A stretch of DNA of 64,000 nucleotides from Rhizobium sp. WSM4643 (lineage in GTDB: Bacteria > Pseudomonadota > Alphaproteobacteria > Rhizobiales > Rhizobiaceae): positions 2,728,001-2,792,000 of the forward strand of contig NZ_CP104040.1 of NCBI RefSeq assembly GCF_025152745.1, read 5' to 3'. A program made the position numbers and the translations under genes. Shown one piece after another: positions 52,866-62,188 of the stretch. The notes under the pieces are model-generated. The model was not told the DNA's origin. It saw only the letters and a list, made by a program, of their open reading frames with translations, and searched no databases. Numbering within the stretch: position 1 is the stretch's first letter; each line of letters starts with the position of its first letter.

Positions 52866-54905
52866 TTGCTCAACAACGACTTGCGCATGTCTGGCAAGGC
52901 AGGCGAGCACGATCGCCGCGATGGCCATACGCCGGGAAATCGCTTTCTCGGCCGCGTCGTCGCATGCAGCGGTTCGCGGGCGACGATTGCCGCCGTCGCC
53001 GAACAAGGCGGCACCGATCTGACCGAACTCTGGTCCGTGGGGCGGCTGATTTCGATCAGCGTCGGCCGCAACCGCGTCGTCGCACTCGTCTATCAGATGA
53101 ACACCGGCAGCCATGCCTGGGGCGAAGGCGAAGACAATATTTTCAAGATCGAGACAGAGCTGCTCGGCGAAGTGCGTGTCGACGAGGACGGGCGCGAGGA
53201 ATTCTCGACCGGCATCTCGCGTTATCCCTATCTCGGCGCCATCGCTCACCGCATCCGATCCGCCGACCTGATGCGCATCTACGATGCCGGCGAAGGTACG
53301 ACCGCCGTCATTGGCAAGCTGACGCAGGACGAAAGCATCGATGCGGCGATCCACATCCCCACGATGCTCTCCAAGCATTTCGCCGTCGTCGGCTCCACCG
53401 GCGTCGGCAAGTCGACGGCCGTGTCGCTGCTGCTGCACAAGGCGATCGCGGCGGATCCGAAGCTGCGCGTCCTGATCCTCGATCCGCATAACGAATTCGC
53501 CGCCGCCTTTCCCGAGCACGCCGTCACCATCGATACCGATACGCTCGACCTGCCCTTCTGGCTGATGCGGCTGGAGGAATTTGCCGAGGTCGTGTTTCGC
53601 GGCCGCCCGCCGGTGCCCGAAGAGCTCGACATGCTGCGCGATATCCTGCCGGAGGCGAAGCGCGCCTTCCGCGGCAGCGACAACTCGCTGGTGCGCCGCA
53701 CGACGGAAAAGAGTTCGATCACAGCCGACACGCCGGTTCCCTACCGCATGGCCGATCTGCTGGCGCTGATCGACGAGCGCATCGGCCGTCTGGAAGGCCG
53801 CTCGGAAAAGCCCTTCCTGCGGTCGCTGAAGATGCGTCTCATCGCTGCGATCAACGATCCGCGCTATCACTTCATGTTCTCCAACAACACGATCAGCGAC
53901 ACGATCACCGAAACCATCGCGCAGATCTTCCGCATCCCCGGCGAGAACCGTCCGATCTGCACTTTCCAGCTTGCCGGCATCCCCTCCGAGGTCGTCAATT
54001 CTGTCGCCTCCGTACTCTGCCGCATGGCCTTCGAGGTGGCGCTGTGGAGCGACGGCGCTATCCACATGCTCGTCGTCTGCGAGGAAGCTCACCGCTATAT
54101 CCCCTCCGATCCAAGCCTGGGCTTCGTGCCGACGCGCCAGGCGATCGCCCGCATCGCCAAGGAAGGCCGCAAATACGGCGTCTCGCTCGGCATCATCACC
54201 CAGCGCCCCGGCGAACTTGATCAGACGATCCTGTCGCAGTGTTCGACACTCTTTGCCATGCGCCTTGCCAACGACCGAGACCAGGAAATCATCCGCTCGG
54301 CCATTCCGAATTCGTCGATCTCGACGACCAGCTTCATCTCCTCGATCGGCAATGGCGAAGCGATCGCCTTCGGCGAGGCGATCAGCGTGCCGATGCGCAT
54401 GCGCTTTTCCCGCGTCGACGAAAAGCTCCTGCCGAAGGCGAGCAGCGCCAACAGCAAGAACAGCGAGGAAGATCCGGATACGGTCGATCTGCGCAAGATC
54501 GTCACCCGCATGCGGGCGGTGACCGTCGGACCCGACATTTCGAATTTCCAGCAGAGCTATGCCGCGTCCGCGGCAGACTTCGACGAGGCTGATCCAACCG
54601 ACGAGGATCTCGACGCGAAGCAATACACGCCGCCCGTCTCGTCCGCCGCGCCGCCCGCCCCCGCGCCGCTTGAATCCTACCGCCGCGAACTGCTGCCGCA
54701 AACACCGCGGCTGGACCCCGCCACGTCACCCGCGATCGATCCCAGGCTGGACGCGCTCCGCCGTGAGATGCGCCGCGATGAGCCGGTCTTTGCCCGGCCG
54801 GCACCGCCGGCGGATCAGCCCGCAGTCTCCCGCCGGGAGCCCGGCACATCGCTGCGCGAAAGCATCCTGAAAAAACCGCTGAGCAGTCTCTACAACAAGG
54901 ATTGA
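52866..54905 (+). CDS. HerA-like hexameric ATPase/helicase (DUF87)
   Basis: A 679-residue protein. An N-terminal HAS-barrel region (residues 25-110) precedes the ATPase with Walker A VVGSTGVGKSTAVSLLL, Walker B LVVCEEAHRYIP and QRPGELDQTILSQC. The last 150 residues are proline- and acid-rich and probably disordered. A TTG at 52866 with GGGAG eight bases before is the best start. HerA normally works with NurA or a defence nuclease in DNA end processing; no such partner is nearby. Confidence 0.88.
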   Translation: MLNNDLRMSGKAGEHDRRDGHTPGNRFLGRVVACSGSRATIAAVAEQGGTDLTELWSVGRLISISVGRNRVVALVYQMNTGSHAWGEGEDNIFKIETELLGEVRVDEDGREEFSTGISRYPYLGAIAHRIRSADLMRIYDAGEGTTAVIGKLTQDESIDAAIHIPTMLSKHFAVVGSTGVGKSTAVSLLLHKAIAADPKLRVLILDPHNEFAAAFPEHAVTIDTDTLDLPFWLMRLEEFAEVVFRGRPPVPEELDMLRDILPEAKRAFRGSDNSLVRRTTEKSSITADTPVPYRMADLLALIDERIGRLEGRSEKPFLRSLKMRLIAAINDPRYHFMFSNNTISDTITETIAQIFRIPGENRPICTFQLAGIPSEVVNSVASVLCRMAFEVALWSDGAIHMLVVCEEAHRYIPSDPSLGFVPTRQAIARIAKEGRKYGVSLGIITQRPGELDQTILSQCSTLFAMRLANDRDQEIIRSAIPNSSISTTSFISSIGNGEAIAFGEAISVPMRMRFSRVDEKLLPKASSANSKNSEEDPDTVDLRKIVTRMRAVTVGPDISNFQQSYAASAADFDEADPTDEDLDAKQYTPPVSSAAPPAPAPLESYRRELLPQTPRLDPATSPAIDPRLDALRREMRRDEPVFARPAPPADQPAVSRREPGTSLRESILKKPLSSLYNKD

Positions 54906-55816
54906 GGCTTCAGCTCGCTTTCCAGGGCGATCAGTGGCTCGACGGCCTCGAGCACCCGTTGCCGGTCCATCGGCCCGAGCGGCAACAGAGGGCGTGGGAG
55001 CTCTGCCCCGGCGAGTGAAAGAAGGTCGACCAGCGTGTAGACCACACGAAGGCTTCCGAACGCCTTGAACGTTTGCCAGAGCGGCTCGAGAAGACCATCG
55101 AGCCGACGCGCTTCGCCGCCCTCGCCCGCAATCGCGGCCCTGGTCAGGGCAAGGGCGACGCGCGGAAGCATGCCGCCGATGACGCTGTACCAGGCGTCGG
55201 CACCTGAAAGCAGCGCTTCGGCAGCGCCCCAGTCGCCGCTGTAGCCGATCGCAAGCTTGGTCTTCTCACGCAGTGTCGCCAGTTCGCCTGCAAAATCGCC
55301 GTCAACTGGCAGAGGCATCTTCACCGCCCTGATCGTCTCGATGTCAGACAGGCGCTGCAGAAGGTCCCGGCTGAAGGTGAAGTGGGTCGTCCCGGGATTA
55401 TTGTAGATGCAAAGCGGCAGCTTCGCCACCTCGGTGACCGCAAGGAAATGCTCGTAGGCTTCGTCCTGAGTAAGCGGCGTATAGGACACCGGCGCAAGCA
55501 GAAGCGCATCTGCACCAGCGGCCTCGGCATCCCTCGCAAGGCTCCGGGCGTGGTCTGTCCTCAAAGCACCGACACCGACGACGAGGGGAACACGACCGCG
55601 AACGCACTCGACCGCCGCCTCGACGGCTCGCCGTCGCTCCTCGCATGTGAGAAAGGCGTAGATCCCGGTGCTGCCCAGAAGGCCTATCGAAGCGACACCT
55701 GCATCGCACAGGCGTTCCAGCAGGCGGCAGAGAGCTTCGGTGTCGACCCGGCCATCCTTATCGGCGGGCGTTGGCGGAAAAGCCGAAAGGCCATGAAATG
55801 CAGAGGCGACAGACAT
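54890..55816 (-). CDS. Dihydrodipicolinate synthase/N-acetylneuraminate lyase family protein
   Basis: A 308-residue TIM-barrel aldolase. GLLGSTGIYAFLTCEERRR, PVSYTPLTQDEAYEHF, the tyrosine in LPLCIYNNPGTT and the Schiff-base lysine in TIRAVKMPLP are present. Start 55816 has AGGAT upstream. It is the second gene after a LysE exporter, and both are divergent from a MocR regulator. It overlaps the HerA gene end by 16 bases. It is not necessarily DapA; the substrate is unknown. Confidence 0.88.
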   Translation of the reverse strand: MSVASAFHGLSAFPPTPADKDGRVDTEALCRLLERLCDAGVASIGLLGSTGIYAFLTCEERRRAVEAAVECVRGRVPLVVGVGALRTDHARSLARDAEAAGADALLLAPVSYTPLTQDEAYEHFLAVTEVAKLPLCIYNNPGTTHFTFSRDLLQRLSDIETIRAVKMPLPVDGDFAGELATLREKTKLAIGYSGDWGAAEALLSGADAWYSVIGGMLPRVALALTRAAIAGEGGEARRLDGLLEPLWQTFKAFGSLRVVYTLVDLLSLAGAELPRPLLPLGPMDRQRVLEAVEPLIALESELKPQSLL

Positions 55817-55836
55817 GATGCGATCCTGAAATCCGG

Positions 55837-56451
55837 TCAATGTGAGAACAGCAGGCGCGATCCGGCGCCCGCGAAGAAGACGGCGAGGCTGCCTTCGATC
55901 CACCGCCGCGCACGGGCGTAGCCGCGCACCATCGGCGCCGTCGAGAAGAGCACGGCATAGCCGGCAAATATCGAGATCCCGAGCAGCACGCATCCACCGA
56001 AAGCCGTGACGGCCATCTCCGGCGAAGCGCCGGGCTTCAGGCCGAGCGACATGATCGCCACCCAGCCCAGAACCGCCTTCGGATTGCCGAGATGCATCAG
56101 AACGCCGCGACGATAGAGTGTGCCGAGTTGCGCGGCGGGTCGAACGACCTCGCTTGCCGGTCTATCAGGGACGGCGGCCGAGCGGGCCGCCCTCCAGGCG
56201 AGCCAGAGAAGGTACAACCCGCCTCCGATCTTGAGAAGCAACAGGGCATGAGCATAGCGGACCAGAAGTGTCGAGATGCCGGTGACCGCGACCAGCCCCC
56301 AGCATGTCGACATCGTTATAACCCCGGCGGCAAGGGCGAGCGCGGGTCGACGCCCTTGCCGCATCGCCATATTCATGATGGCCATGTTGCTTGGTCCGGG
56401 ACTGCCCGCAGCGATTGCGTAGGCAATGTAGACGACGAGAAGATCCTGCAT
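55837..56451 (-). CDS. LysE/RhtB family exporter
   Basis: A 204-residue protein with six membrane segments. YAIAAGSPGPSNMAIMNMAM is the family signature, GGGLYLLWLAWRAARS and HLGNPKAVLGWVAIMS follow. The start MQDLLVVY at 56451 is chosen because residues encoded upstream lack similarity. It forms an operon with the DapA-like gene and probably exports the product or a toxic substrate. Confidence 0.88.
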   Translation of the reverse strand: MQDLLVVYIAYAIAAGSPGPSNMAIMNMAMRQGRRPALALAAGVITMSTCWGLVAVTGISTLLVRYAHALLLLKIGGGLYLLWLAWRAARSAAVPDRPASEVVRPAAQLGTLYRRGVLMHLGNPKAVLGWVAIMSLGLKPGASPEMAVTAFGGCVLLGISIFAGYAVLFSTAPMVRGYARARRWIEGSLAVFFAGAGSRLLFSH

Positions 56452-56553
56452 TTGTGTTATTTTCCAGAAGTTTGCGCTCGCGCACGGCACCACGCCGAAG
56501 ACGAAAAATACGCCCTCGGGAAGTCGCCAATCCGCTTCCTTTTCTTTTAAAAT

Positions 56554-56596
56554 TGGTCCACCATGAAGCTCCATTTTGAATAATTTTTATGGACCA
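56554..56596. promoter_or_regulatory. Inverted repeat TGGTCCA/TGGACCA in the MocR divergent region
   Basis: TGGTCCA (56554-56560) and TGGACCA (56590-56596) are a perfect 7-base inverted pair at 36-base spacing, spanning the region between LysE and MocR genes and overlapping the MocR start. This fits MocR-type two-site operators. Confidence 0.5.
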
Positions 56597-58112
56597 TTAT
56601 GAAATGTCCAAACGGCGCAGCACCATCGAAATCCCATCGCTCAACGCGATCGATCGAATGGCCAATGTCAGCCGTCAGCTTGCCCAGGCCTTGCGGAATG
56701 CAATCGCCTGCGGTGAGCTGAGGCCAGGCGAACGCCTTCCTTCGACGCGGAGTCTTGCGGCTTCGCTGAAGATCGCGCGCGGCACTGTCGTCGAGGTGTT
56801 CGATCAGCTGACTGCCGAAGGCTATCTCGAAGCGCGGGTCGGATCCGGAACTCGTATTGCCGCTCATCTGATGGGCGCAACGCCGACGCTCCCGCCCGCG
56901 CCGGCAGCGCCATCAATCGCGGATGCTGTCGACTTGCCTTCCCAGGCTGCCCGACTGATCGCCATCGCCCGTGCGCTCACCCCGCACCCGCCCGTTCCCT
57001 TTGCCATCGCCGTCCCGGCTTGCGGTATTGCGCCCGACGACAACTGGCGCCGTCTCGGCAACCGCGTGCGCGCGTCGCGACAGGCCGCACCCTCGGGTTA
57101 TCACGATCCTATGGGCTTGCTCGAACTCAGGCTTGCCATTGCCGACCACGTCCGGCGCGCGCGGGCCGTTCATTGCGAGCCGGAACAGGTCATCGTCACG
57201 TCAGGCACCCAGCAAGGCCTCTATATGGCGGGCCGGGTCCTTCTCTCGCGCGACGATCCGGTATGGGCCGAGGACCCGGCCTATCCCGGCTTGACGGCAG
57301 TGCTCGACGATCTCGGCGTACGGATGCACCGCCTGCCGGTCGATACACAGGGAATGAACGTGGAACGCGGCCTCGAGCTATGTCCGCAGGCTCGCGCCGC
57401 ATTCGTCACCCCTTCGCACCAATATCCGATCGGGATGCCGCTCAGTATGGCGCGGCGCAATGCCTTGATCGCCTGGGCTGATCAAAATCGCGCCTGGATC
57501 GTCGAGGACGACTACGACAGTGAGCTGCGTTATGCCGGACACCCATTTCCCTCCATGCAGGGATTGCGTCCGTCACGCGTCATCTATCTCGGCACCTTCA
57601 GCAAGGTGCTCTTTCCTTCCCTGCGCCTCGGCTACGTCATCGCCCCTTCTCCGCTCGCAGAAGCCTTTGCCGGCGCCCGCGCCATTCTCGACCGGCATTC
57701 GCCGACCGGCGAACAGCACGTTCTGGCGGCCTATATGCGGGAAGGCTATTTCGAAGCGCATATCCGGCGCATCCGCGGCCTCTATGCCGAACGCCGCGCT
57801 GTTCTGCTCTCGGCGCTCGATCGGGCCTTGCCTGAGGGGTGCCGCGTCCAGGAGAGCGACCAGGGCATGCATATTCTTCTGTGGCTGCCCGAGGAGGTCG
57901 ACGACGTGCAACTCGCAGCCCGCGCTCTCTCGGCCGGCCTCGCCGTGCGTGCGATCTCCCCGATGTATGCCACGCGGCCGGCGCGCCCCGGCCTGATGCT
58001 GGGCTTCGGTGGATTTCTGCCGGAACAGCTGCAGGCGGCGATTGGAGGACTCGTCAATCTGCTGAGCCAGCAGATGTCTCAAGCAGGAGGCCCGCAACAA
58101 ACTGAAACCTAA
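56589..58112 (+). CDS. MocR/PdxR family regulator (GntR helix-turn-helix + aminotransferase fold)
   Basis: A 507-residue protein. Residues 20-95 are a GntR-type winged helix (LRPGERLPSTRSLAASLKIARGT given as landmark); from 130 on it has an aminotransferase fold with VTSGTQQGLYMAGRVLL, IVEDDYDSELRY and PLP-lysine segment YLGTFSKVLFPSLRLGYV. By family it senses a PLP-bound amino acid and controls the divergent LysE and DapA-like genes. Its end overlaps miaA by 4 bases, tail to tail. Confidence 0.93.
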   Translation: MDHYEMSKRRSTIEIPSLNAIDRMANVSRQLAQALRNAIACGELRPGERLPSTRSLAASLKIARGTVVEVFDQLTAEGYLEARVGSGTRIAAHLMGATPTLPPAPAAPSIADAVDLPSQAARLIAIARALTPHPPVPFAIAVPACGIAPDDNWRRLGNRVRASRQAAPSGYHDPMGLLELRLAIADHVRRARAVHCEPEQVIVTSGTQQGLYMAGRVLLSRDDPVWAEDPAYPGLTAVLDDLGVRMHRLPVDTQGMNVERGLELCPQARAAFVTPSHQYPIGMPLSMARRNALIAWADQNRAWIVEDDYDSELRYAGHPFPSMQGLRPSRVIYLGTFSKVLFPSLRLGYVIAPSPLAEAFAGARAILDRHSPTGEQHVLAAYMREGYFEAHIRRIRGLYAERRAVLLSALDRALPEGCRVQESDQGMHILLWLPEEVDDVQLAARALSAGLAVRAISPMYATRPARPGLMLGFGGFLPEQLQAAIGGLVNLLSQQMSQAGGPQQTET

Positions 58113-59005
58113 ACTGTCAGCCGCTCCCAGCTATCGTCCATTTGGTTGCGAAACCATGTCATTTGCCGCTTGGCATATTGCCGCGTCGCCGCAGCCCCCT
58201 TCTCCAGCACCTCCTCGCGCGTCATCTCGCCCCTGACCATCGCCGCAATCTGCGACACGCCGATTGCTTTCATCACAGGCGCCTCGGCCGGCAGGCCGAG
58301 CGCGAGCAGCGCCCTTACCTCATCTTCCGCGCCTTGCTGCAGCATCTTTTCGAAACGCCCGTTGATGCGCTGGTGCAGCACTGCTCTGTCTGGCAGCACG
58401 ACGATCTTGCGGGCCTGGGTGGCGTCGATGACCTCCGCCCCCGACCGGCCCTGGAAATCGGCGATCGACCGTCCCGTCGCCCTCATCACTTCGAGCGCCC
58501 GGACGATGCGCTGCCCGTCCTGTCGGTTGAGGTTTGCCGCCATGGCGGGATCGGCTTCGGCGAGCTCCGCATACAGCCCGTCCGGTCCCTCCTGCAACAG
58601 CCGCGTCCTGAGTTCGTCCCGTAGCGCCTCGGGTATCTCGGGCATATCGGAGAGGCCGCCGGTTAGTGCCTTGAAATAAAGCCCGGTGCCGCCGACGAAG
58701 ACCGGCAGCCGCCCCGTGGTCCTCAGCACCGGCAGCAGTGCTGCGACATCGCGCAGCCAGGCGCCTGTGGAATAGGTCGCACCTGCCGGCACGTGGCCGT
58801 AGAGATGATGCGGCACACCCTGCATCTCCTCCTCCGACGGCCGCGCGGTCAGCACCTGCAGCGTGTCATAGACCTGCATGCTGTCGGCGTTGACAACCGC
58901 GCCGTCATGGCGCCTGGCCAATTCGACAGCGAGCGCGGACTTGCCGCTGGCGGTCGGCCCGGTTATCAGGATCGCATTCACTGTGCTCAGAAGGTTTTCC
59001 ATCAT
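58109..59005 (-). CDS. miaA: tRNA dimethylallyltransferase
   Basis: A 298-residue enzyme that adds a dimethylallyl group to A37 of tRNAs reading UNN codons. P-loop ITGPTASGKSALAVEL, NADSMQVYDTLQVLT, FVGGTGLYFKALTGG and QYAKRQMTWFRNQ are intact. ATG at 59005 (or 59002) has GAGGG nearby. The start codon overlaps that of the divergent serB on the other strand. Confidence 0.96.
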   Translation of the reverse strand: MMENLLSTVNAILITGPTASGKSALAVELARRHDGAVVNADSMQVYDTLQVLTARPSEEEMQGVPHHLYGHVPAGATYSTGAWLRDVAALLPVLRTTGRLPVFVGGTGLYFKALTGGLSDMPEIPEALRDELRTRLLQEGPDGLYAELAEADPAMAANLNRQDGQRIVRALEVMRATGRSIADFQGRSGAEVIDATQARKIVVLPDRAVLHQRINGRFEKMLQQGAEDEVRALLALGLPAEAPVMKAIGVSQIAAMVRGEMTREEVLEKGAAATRQYAKRQMTWFRNQMDDSWERLTV

Positions 59006-59894
59006 GGCCCTCGTTGCCACGCTTGTTGCCAATCCGTCAAATCCCGTGCTGACACCCGAAATCGCCGAGCAGGCGGCCAAGGCCGTGAACGCTTCCGGTC
59101 TCTACTGGCTGGCCGACGGCGTCGCCTGCGATATCGCGCTGCGCGACGGCACGGACGCGCAAGCGGCCGAGGCCAATATCCTTGCCGTCATAGCAAGCGC
59201 GCCCATCGACCTCGTCATCCAGGAGCAGGAGACCCGCCGCAAGAAGCTGCTGATCGCCGACATGGATTCGACGATGATCGGCCAGGAATGCATCGACGAA
59301 CTCGCCGCCGAAGTCGGTCTGAAGGAGAAGGTCGCGATCATTACCGCCCGCGCCATGAACGGCGAGATCGCCTTCGAGCCTGCCCTGCGTGAGCGTGTCG
59401 CTCTGCTGAAGGGCTTGCCGATATCCGTCGTCGACGAGGTGATCGCCAAGCGCATCACGCTCACCCCGGGCGGCCCGGAACTGATCGCCACCATGAAGTC
59501 GAAAGGCCTTTACACCGCGCTTGTCTCAGGCGGTTTCACCGTTTTCACCAGCCGCATCGCCGCCACCCTCGGTTTCGACGAGAACCGCGCCAACACGCTG
59601 CTCGAAGACGGCGGCATTCTCTCCGGCTTCGTCGCCGAACCGATCCTCGGCAAGCAGGCGAAAGTCGATGCGCTGAACGAGATTTCGGCCCGCCTCGGCA
59701 TTTCGCCGGAAGAAGCGATCGCCGTCGGCGACGGCGCCAACGATCTCGGCATGCTGCAACTGGCCGGCGCCGGCGTCGCCCTTCACGCCAAGCCGGCCGT
59801 CGCCGCCGAGGCGCAGATGCGCATCAACCACGGCGACCTGACCGCCCTGCTCTACATCCAGGGCTACCGGAAGACGGATTTCGTGAGGGCTTGA
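59004..59894 (+). CDS. serB: Phosphoserine phosphatase
   Basis: Last step of serine synthesis. The 296-residue protein has an N-terminal ACT-like region and a HAD phosphatase domain: ADMDSTMIGQECIDELA with nucleophile aspartate, VSGGFTVFTS, and GDGANDLGMLQLAG. ATG 59004 with AAGG nine bases before is the start; it overlaps the miaA start on the opposite strand by two bases. Confidence 0.96.
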   Translation: MALVATLVANPSNPVLTPEIAEQAAKAVNASGLYWLADGVACDIALRDGTDAQAAEANILAVIASAPIDLVIQEQETRRKKLLIADMDSTMIGQECIDELAAEVGLKEKVAIITARAMNGEIAFEPALRERVALLKGLPISVVDEVIAKRITLTPGGPELIATMKSKGLYTALVSGGFTVFTSRIAATLGFDENRANTLLEDGGILSGFVAEPILGKQAKVDALNEISARLGISPEEAIAVGDGANDLGMLQLAGAGVALHAKPAVAAEAQMRINHGDLTALLYIQGYRKTDFVRA

Positions 59895-60048
59895 AGGCGA
59901 TACCAGCGACATTCCCGAAATCGGGGCTGATCACTGGCCGCTCGCACGGAAGGGCAACCTCCGTAAACCCGCCAAATAGCCTGTCACCTTCGGACCGCTA
60001 CGCCAAAGATCTCCTTTCGAAAGGCCGCCCGGCACACCCTCTCCTCCC

Positions 60049-60180
60049 TCATTCCTGTGCTCGTCACAGGAATCCAGCCACCGCGCGTCTGCGCGGTGAA
60101 TGACTTACGCCAAGAGAGAAGAGTCTTCTTCGCCCAAGGACTTTGGGCGCACTGGATTCCTGTGACAAGCACAGGAATGA
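60049..60180. repeat. Dispersed inverted-repeat element
   Basis: 29-base arms at 60049-60077 and 60152-60180 are 28/29 complementary; each arm is itself an inverted repeat (ATTCCTGTGC/CACAGGAAT type). Two small hairpins lie between. It fills most of the serB-degP gap; nothing else is seen in 59895-60228. Confidence 0.85.
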
Positions 60181-60228
60181 GGAAGAGTTGGAGACCGCGG
60201 CGGCTAATTCACCACCGCCGTAGCGCGC

Positions 60229-61983
60229 TTATTCCATCGGCACCGCAACGAACCGCAGATCGCCATTCGCCGACGCGATCATCAGTTGGGCGTTGCGGCG
60301 GCCTTCCTGTTTCAGCGCCTGCACCTTGGCGGCGACCGCATCCGGTGACTTCATGAACTCCTGCGCCACCTCGACGATCACATCGCCGGGCTTCAGCCCC
60401 TTCTCGGCGGAAGCGGAGCCGGGCGTCACCTCTGTCACGACGACGCCGTCGACGCTCTCGGCGATGCCGAAGGCCTTGCGCGTCTCGGCGCTCAACAGCG
60501 ACAGCGACAACCCGAGCACGTTCTTCGGCGTTGCCGCATCCGGCGACACCTGGCCCTTATGCTGGTCGGGCGTACCCGGCGCTGGTTGGGCCTGATCGCC
60601 GGTGTCAGGCTGGTCCATGTCGTTGTTCTCGCCGGGATCCGGGGTGATCACGCCATTATCCTGCGAGCCATCGGGCGCCGCATCGTCGGATGTCGCCGCC
60701 TGATCGCTGTCCTCGAGCCGGCCGAGCTTCACCTTGACGGTCTGCTCCTTGCCGTCGCGCAGCACCACCACGTCGACTTCCTTGCCGACCGTGCTTTCCG
60801 CCACGACGCGCGGCAGGTCGCGCATTTCGCTGACGGTCTTGCCGTCGAATTTCAAAATGACGTCACCCGCCTTGATCGAGCCGTCGTCGACGGGGCCACC
60901 CTTGATGACGCCGGCGACCAGCGCGCCCTTTGCGGTGTCGAGCCCCAGGCTGTCGGCGATATCGTCGGTCACCGGCTGGATGCGCACGCCGAGCCAGCCG
61001 CGCCGCGTCTCGCCATATTCGCGCAGCTGGTCGACGACGCCGGAAGCAAGCTCCGACGGCACCGAGAAGCCGATGCCGATCGAGCCGCCGCTCGGCGAAA
61101 TGATCGCCGTATTGATGCCGATCACTTCACCCTTCATATTGAACAGCGGCCCGCCGGAATTGCCCTTGTTGATCGCCGCATCCGTCTGGATGAAATTGTC
61201 GTAGGGACCGGCATTGATGTTGCGACCGCGCCCGGAAATGATGCCGACCGTCACCGAACCGCCGAAGCCGAACGGATTGCCGATCGCCATCACCCAGTCG
61301 CCGATGCGCATCGTGCTGGAATCGCCGAATTTCACCGATTTCAGCGGCGTCTTCGGCTCGACCTTCAGCACCGAAAGATCGGTTTTCGTATCGGTGCCGA
61401 TCAGCTTCGCCTTGAGCTTCGAACCATTGGCGAAATTGATCTCGATATCGTCGGCACCCTCGATCACGTGGTTGTTGGTGACGATATAACCGGCCGGATC
61501 GATAACGAAGCCTGAACCGAGCGAGCTGACATTGTGGTTGCCGCCCTTGTTGCCCTGCTGCTTGTTGAAGAAATCGTTGAAGAATTCCTGGAACGGCGAG
61601 CCGTCGGGCGCGCGCGGCGCCGGGCCTGCACCCTCGTCGTCCTTCACATTCTGCGAGGTCGAGATGTTGACCACGGCATCGAGCAGCCCCTCGGCGAGAT
61701 CGGCGACCGAAGCCGGACCGCTGTTGGGCACGACGGCCTGGGCCGGGGCCGTCTGCTGCGGGGCGGGAGCAGCCGTTTCCGGTGCAGCCGCGGCCGGCGG
61801 TGTGGGTGTCGGAGCAGTCGTTTCCCGAGTAGCCGGAGCAGGTGTCGTAACCCCAGGTGTGGTCGTCTGAGGCGCGGCTTGGGCATACGCGACCCCGTTC
61901 ATGCCGGCATGCGCAAGAATTGCAGCGCTGGCCATAAGCGCGAGCGTTCGTCTGAAGGGCGAGCGAATCGTGGGGGCCATCAA
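60229..61983 (-). CDS. degP: Periplasmic serine protease DegP/HtrA (Do family)
   Basis: A 584-residue protein with signal peptide ending AYA-QAA, then a proline/threonine-rich linker (residues 40-90). The catalytic triad is H in YIVTNNHVIEGAD, D in TKTDLSVLKV, S in NKGNSGGPLFN. Two PDZ domains follow, the second ending at the C-terminus, with an acidic linker between them. Degrades misfolded periplasmic proteins. It follows hflC in the same direction, a common alphaproteobacterial order. Confidence 0.96.
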   Translation of the reverse strand: MMAPTIRSPFRRTLALMASAAILAHAGMNGVAYAQAAPQTTTPGVTTPAPATRETTAPTPTPPAAAAPETAAPAPQQTAPAQAVVPNSGPASVADLAEGLLDAVVNISTSQNVKDDEGAGPAPRAPDGSPFQEFFNDFFNKQQGNKGGNHNVSSLGSGFVIDPAGYIVTNNHVIEGADDIEINFANGSKLKAKLIGTDTKTDLSVLKVEPKTPLKSVKFGDSSTMRIGDWVMAIGNPFGFGGSVTVGIISGRGRNINAGPYDNFIQTDAAINKGNSGGPLFNMKGEVIGINTAIISPSGGSIGIGFSVPSELASGVVDQLREYGETRRGWLGVRIQPVTDDIADSLGLDTAKGALVAGVIKGGPVDDGSIKAGDVILKFDGKTVSEMRDLPRVVAESTVGKEVDVVVLRDGKEQTVKVKLGRLEDSDQAATSDDAAPDGSQDNGVITPDPGENNDMDQPDTGDQAQPAPGTPDQHKGQVSPDAATPKNVLGLSLSLLSAETRKAFGIAESVDGVVVTEVTPGSASAEKGLKPGDVIVEVAQEFMKSPDAVAAKVQALKQEGRRNAQLMIASANGDLRFVAVPME

Positions 61984-62122
61984 GCTTCCTCATAGGGGGG
62001 TACATGCGCACATTGAGCACCAGCATAAGGCGGAATGATGGAGGGCGAAATCACCTTTTCGCGAAATCCCCGTGCAATGTGACGTGGCCTCGCAAAAGCC
62101 AAATTATCTCGACTATTCCACG

Positions 62123-62150
62123 AAAAAAGGGCCGGCACTCGGGCCAGCCC
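62123..62150 (-). terminator. Rho-independent terminator after hflC
   Basis: On the minus strand GGGCTGGC pairs with GCCGGCCC (one wobble) and is followed by six Ts. It lies 39 bases after the hflC stop and separates hflKC from degP. Confidence 0.85.
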
Positions 62151-62188
62151 TTCCATGATTGTCGGGATGCGAATGGCATCCTTTGCCG

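Noticed and set aside
52833..54701. 622-codon minus-strand frame opposite the HerA gene
   Set aside because: Low-complexity R/G/D-rich translation and antisense position indicate a shadow of the HerA reading frame.
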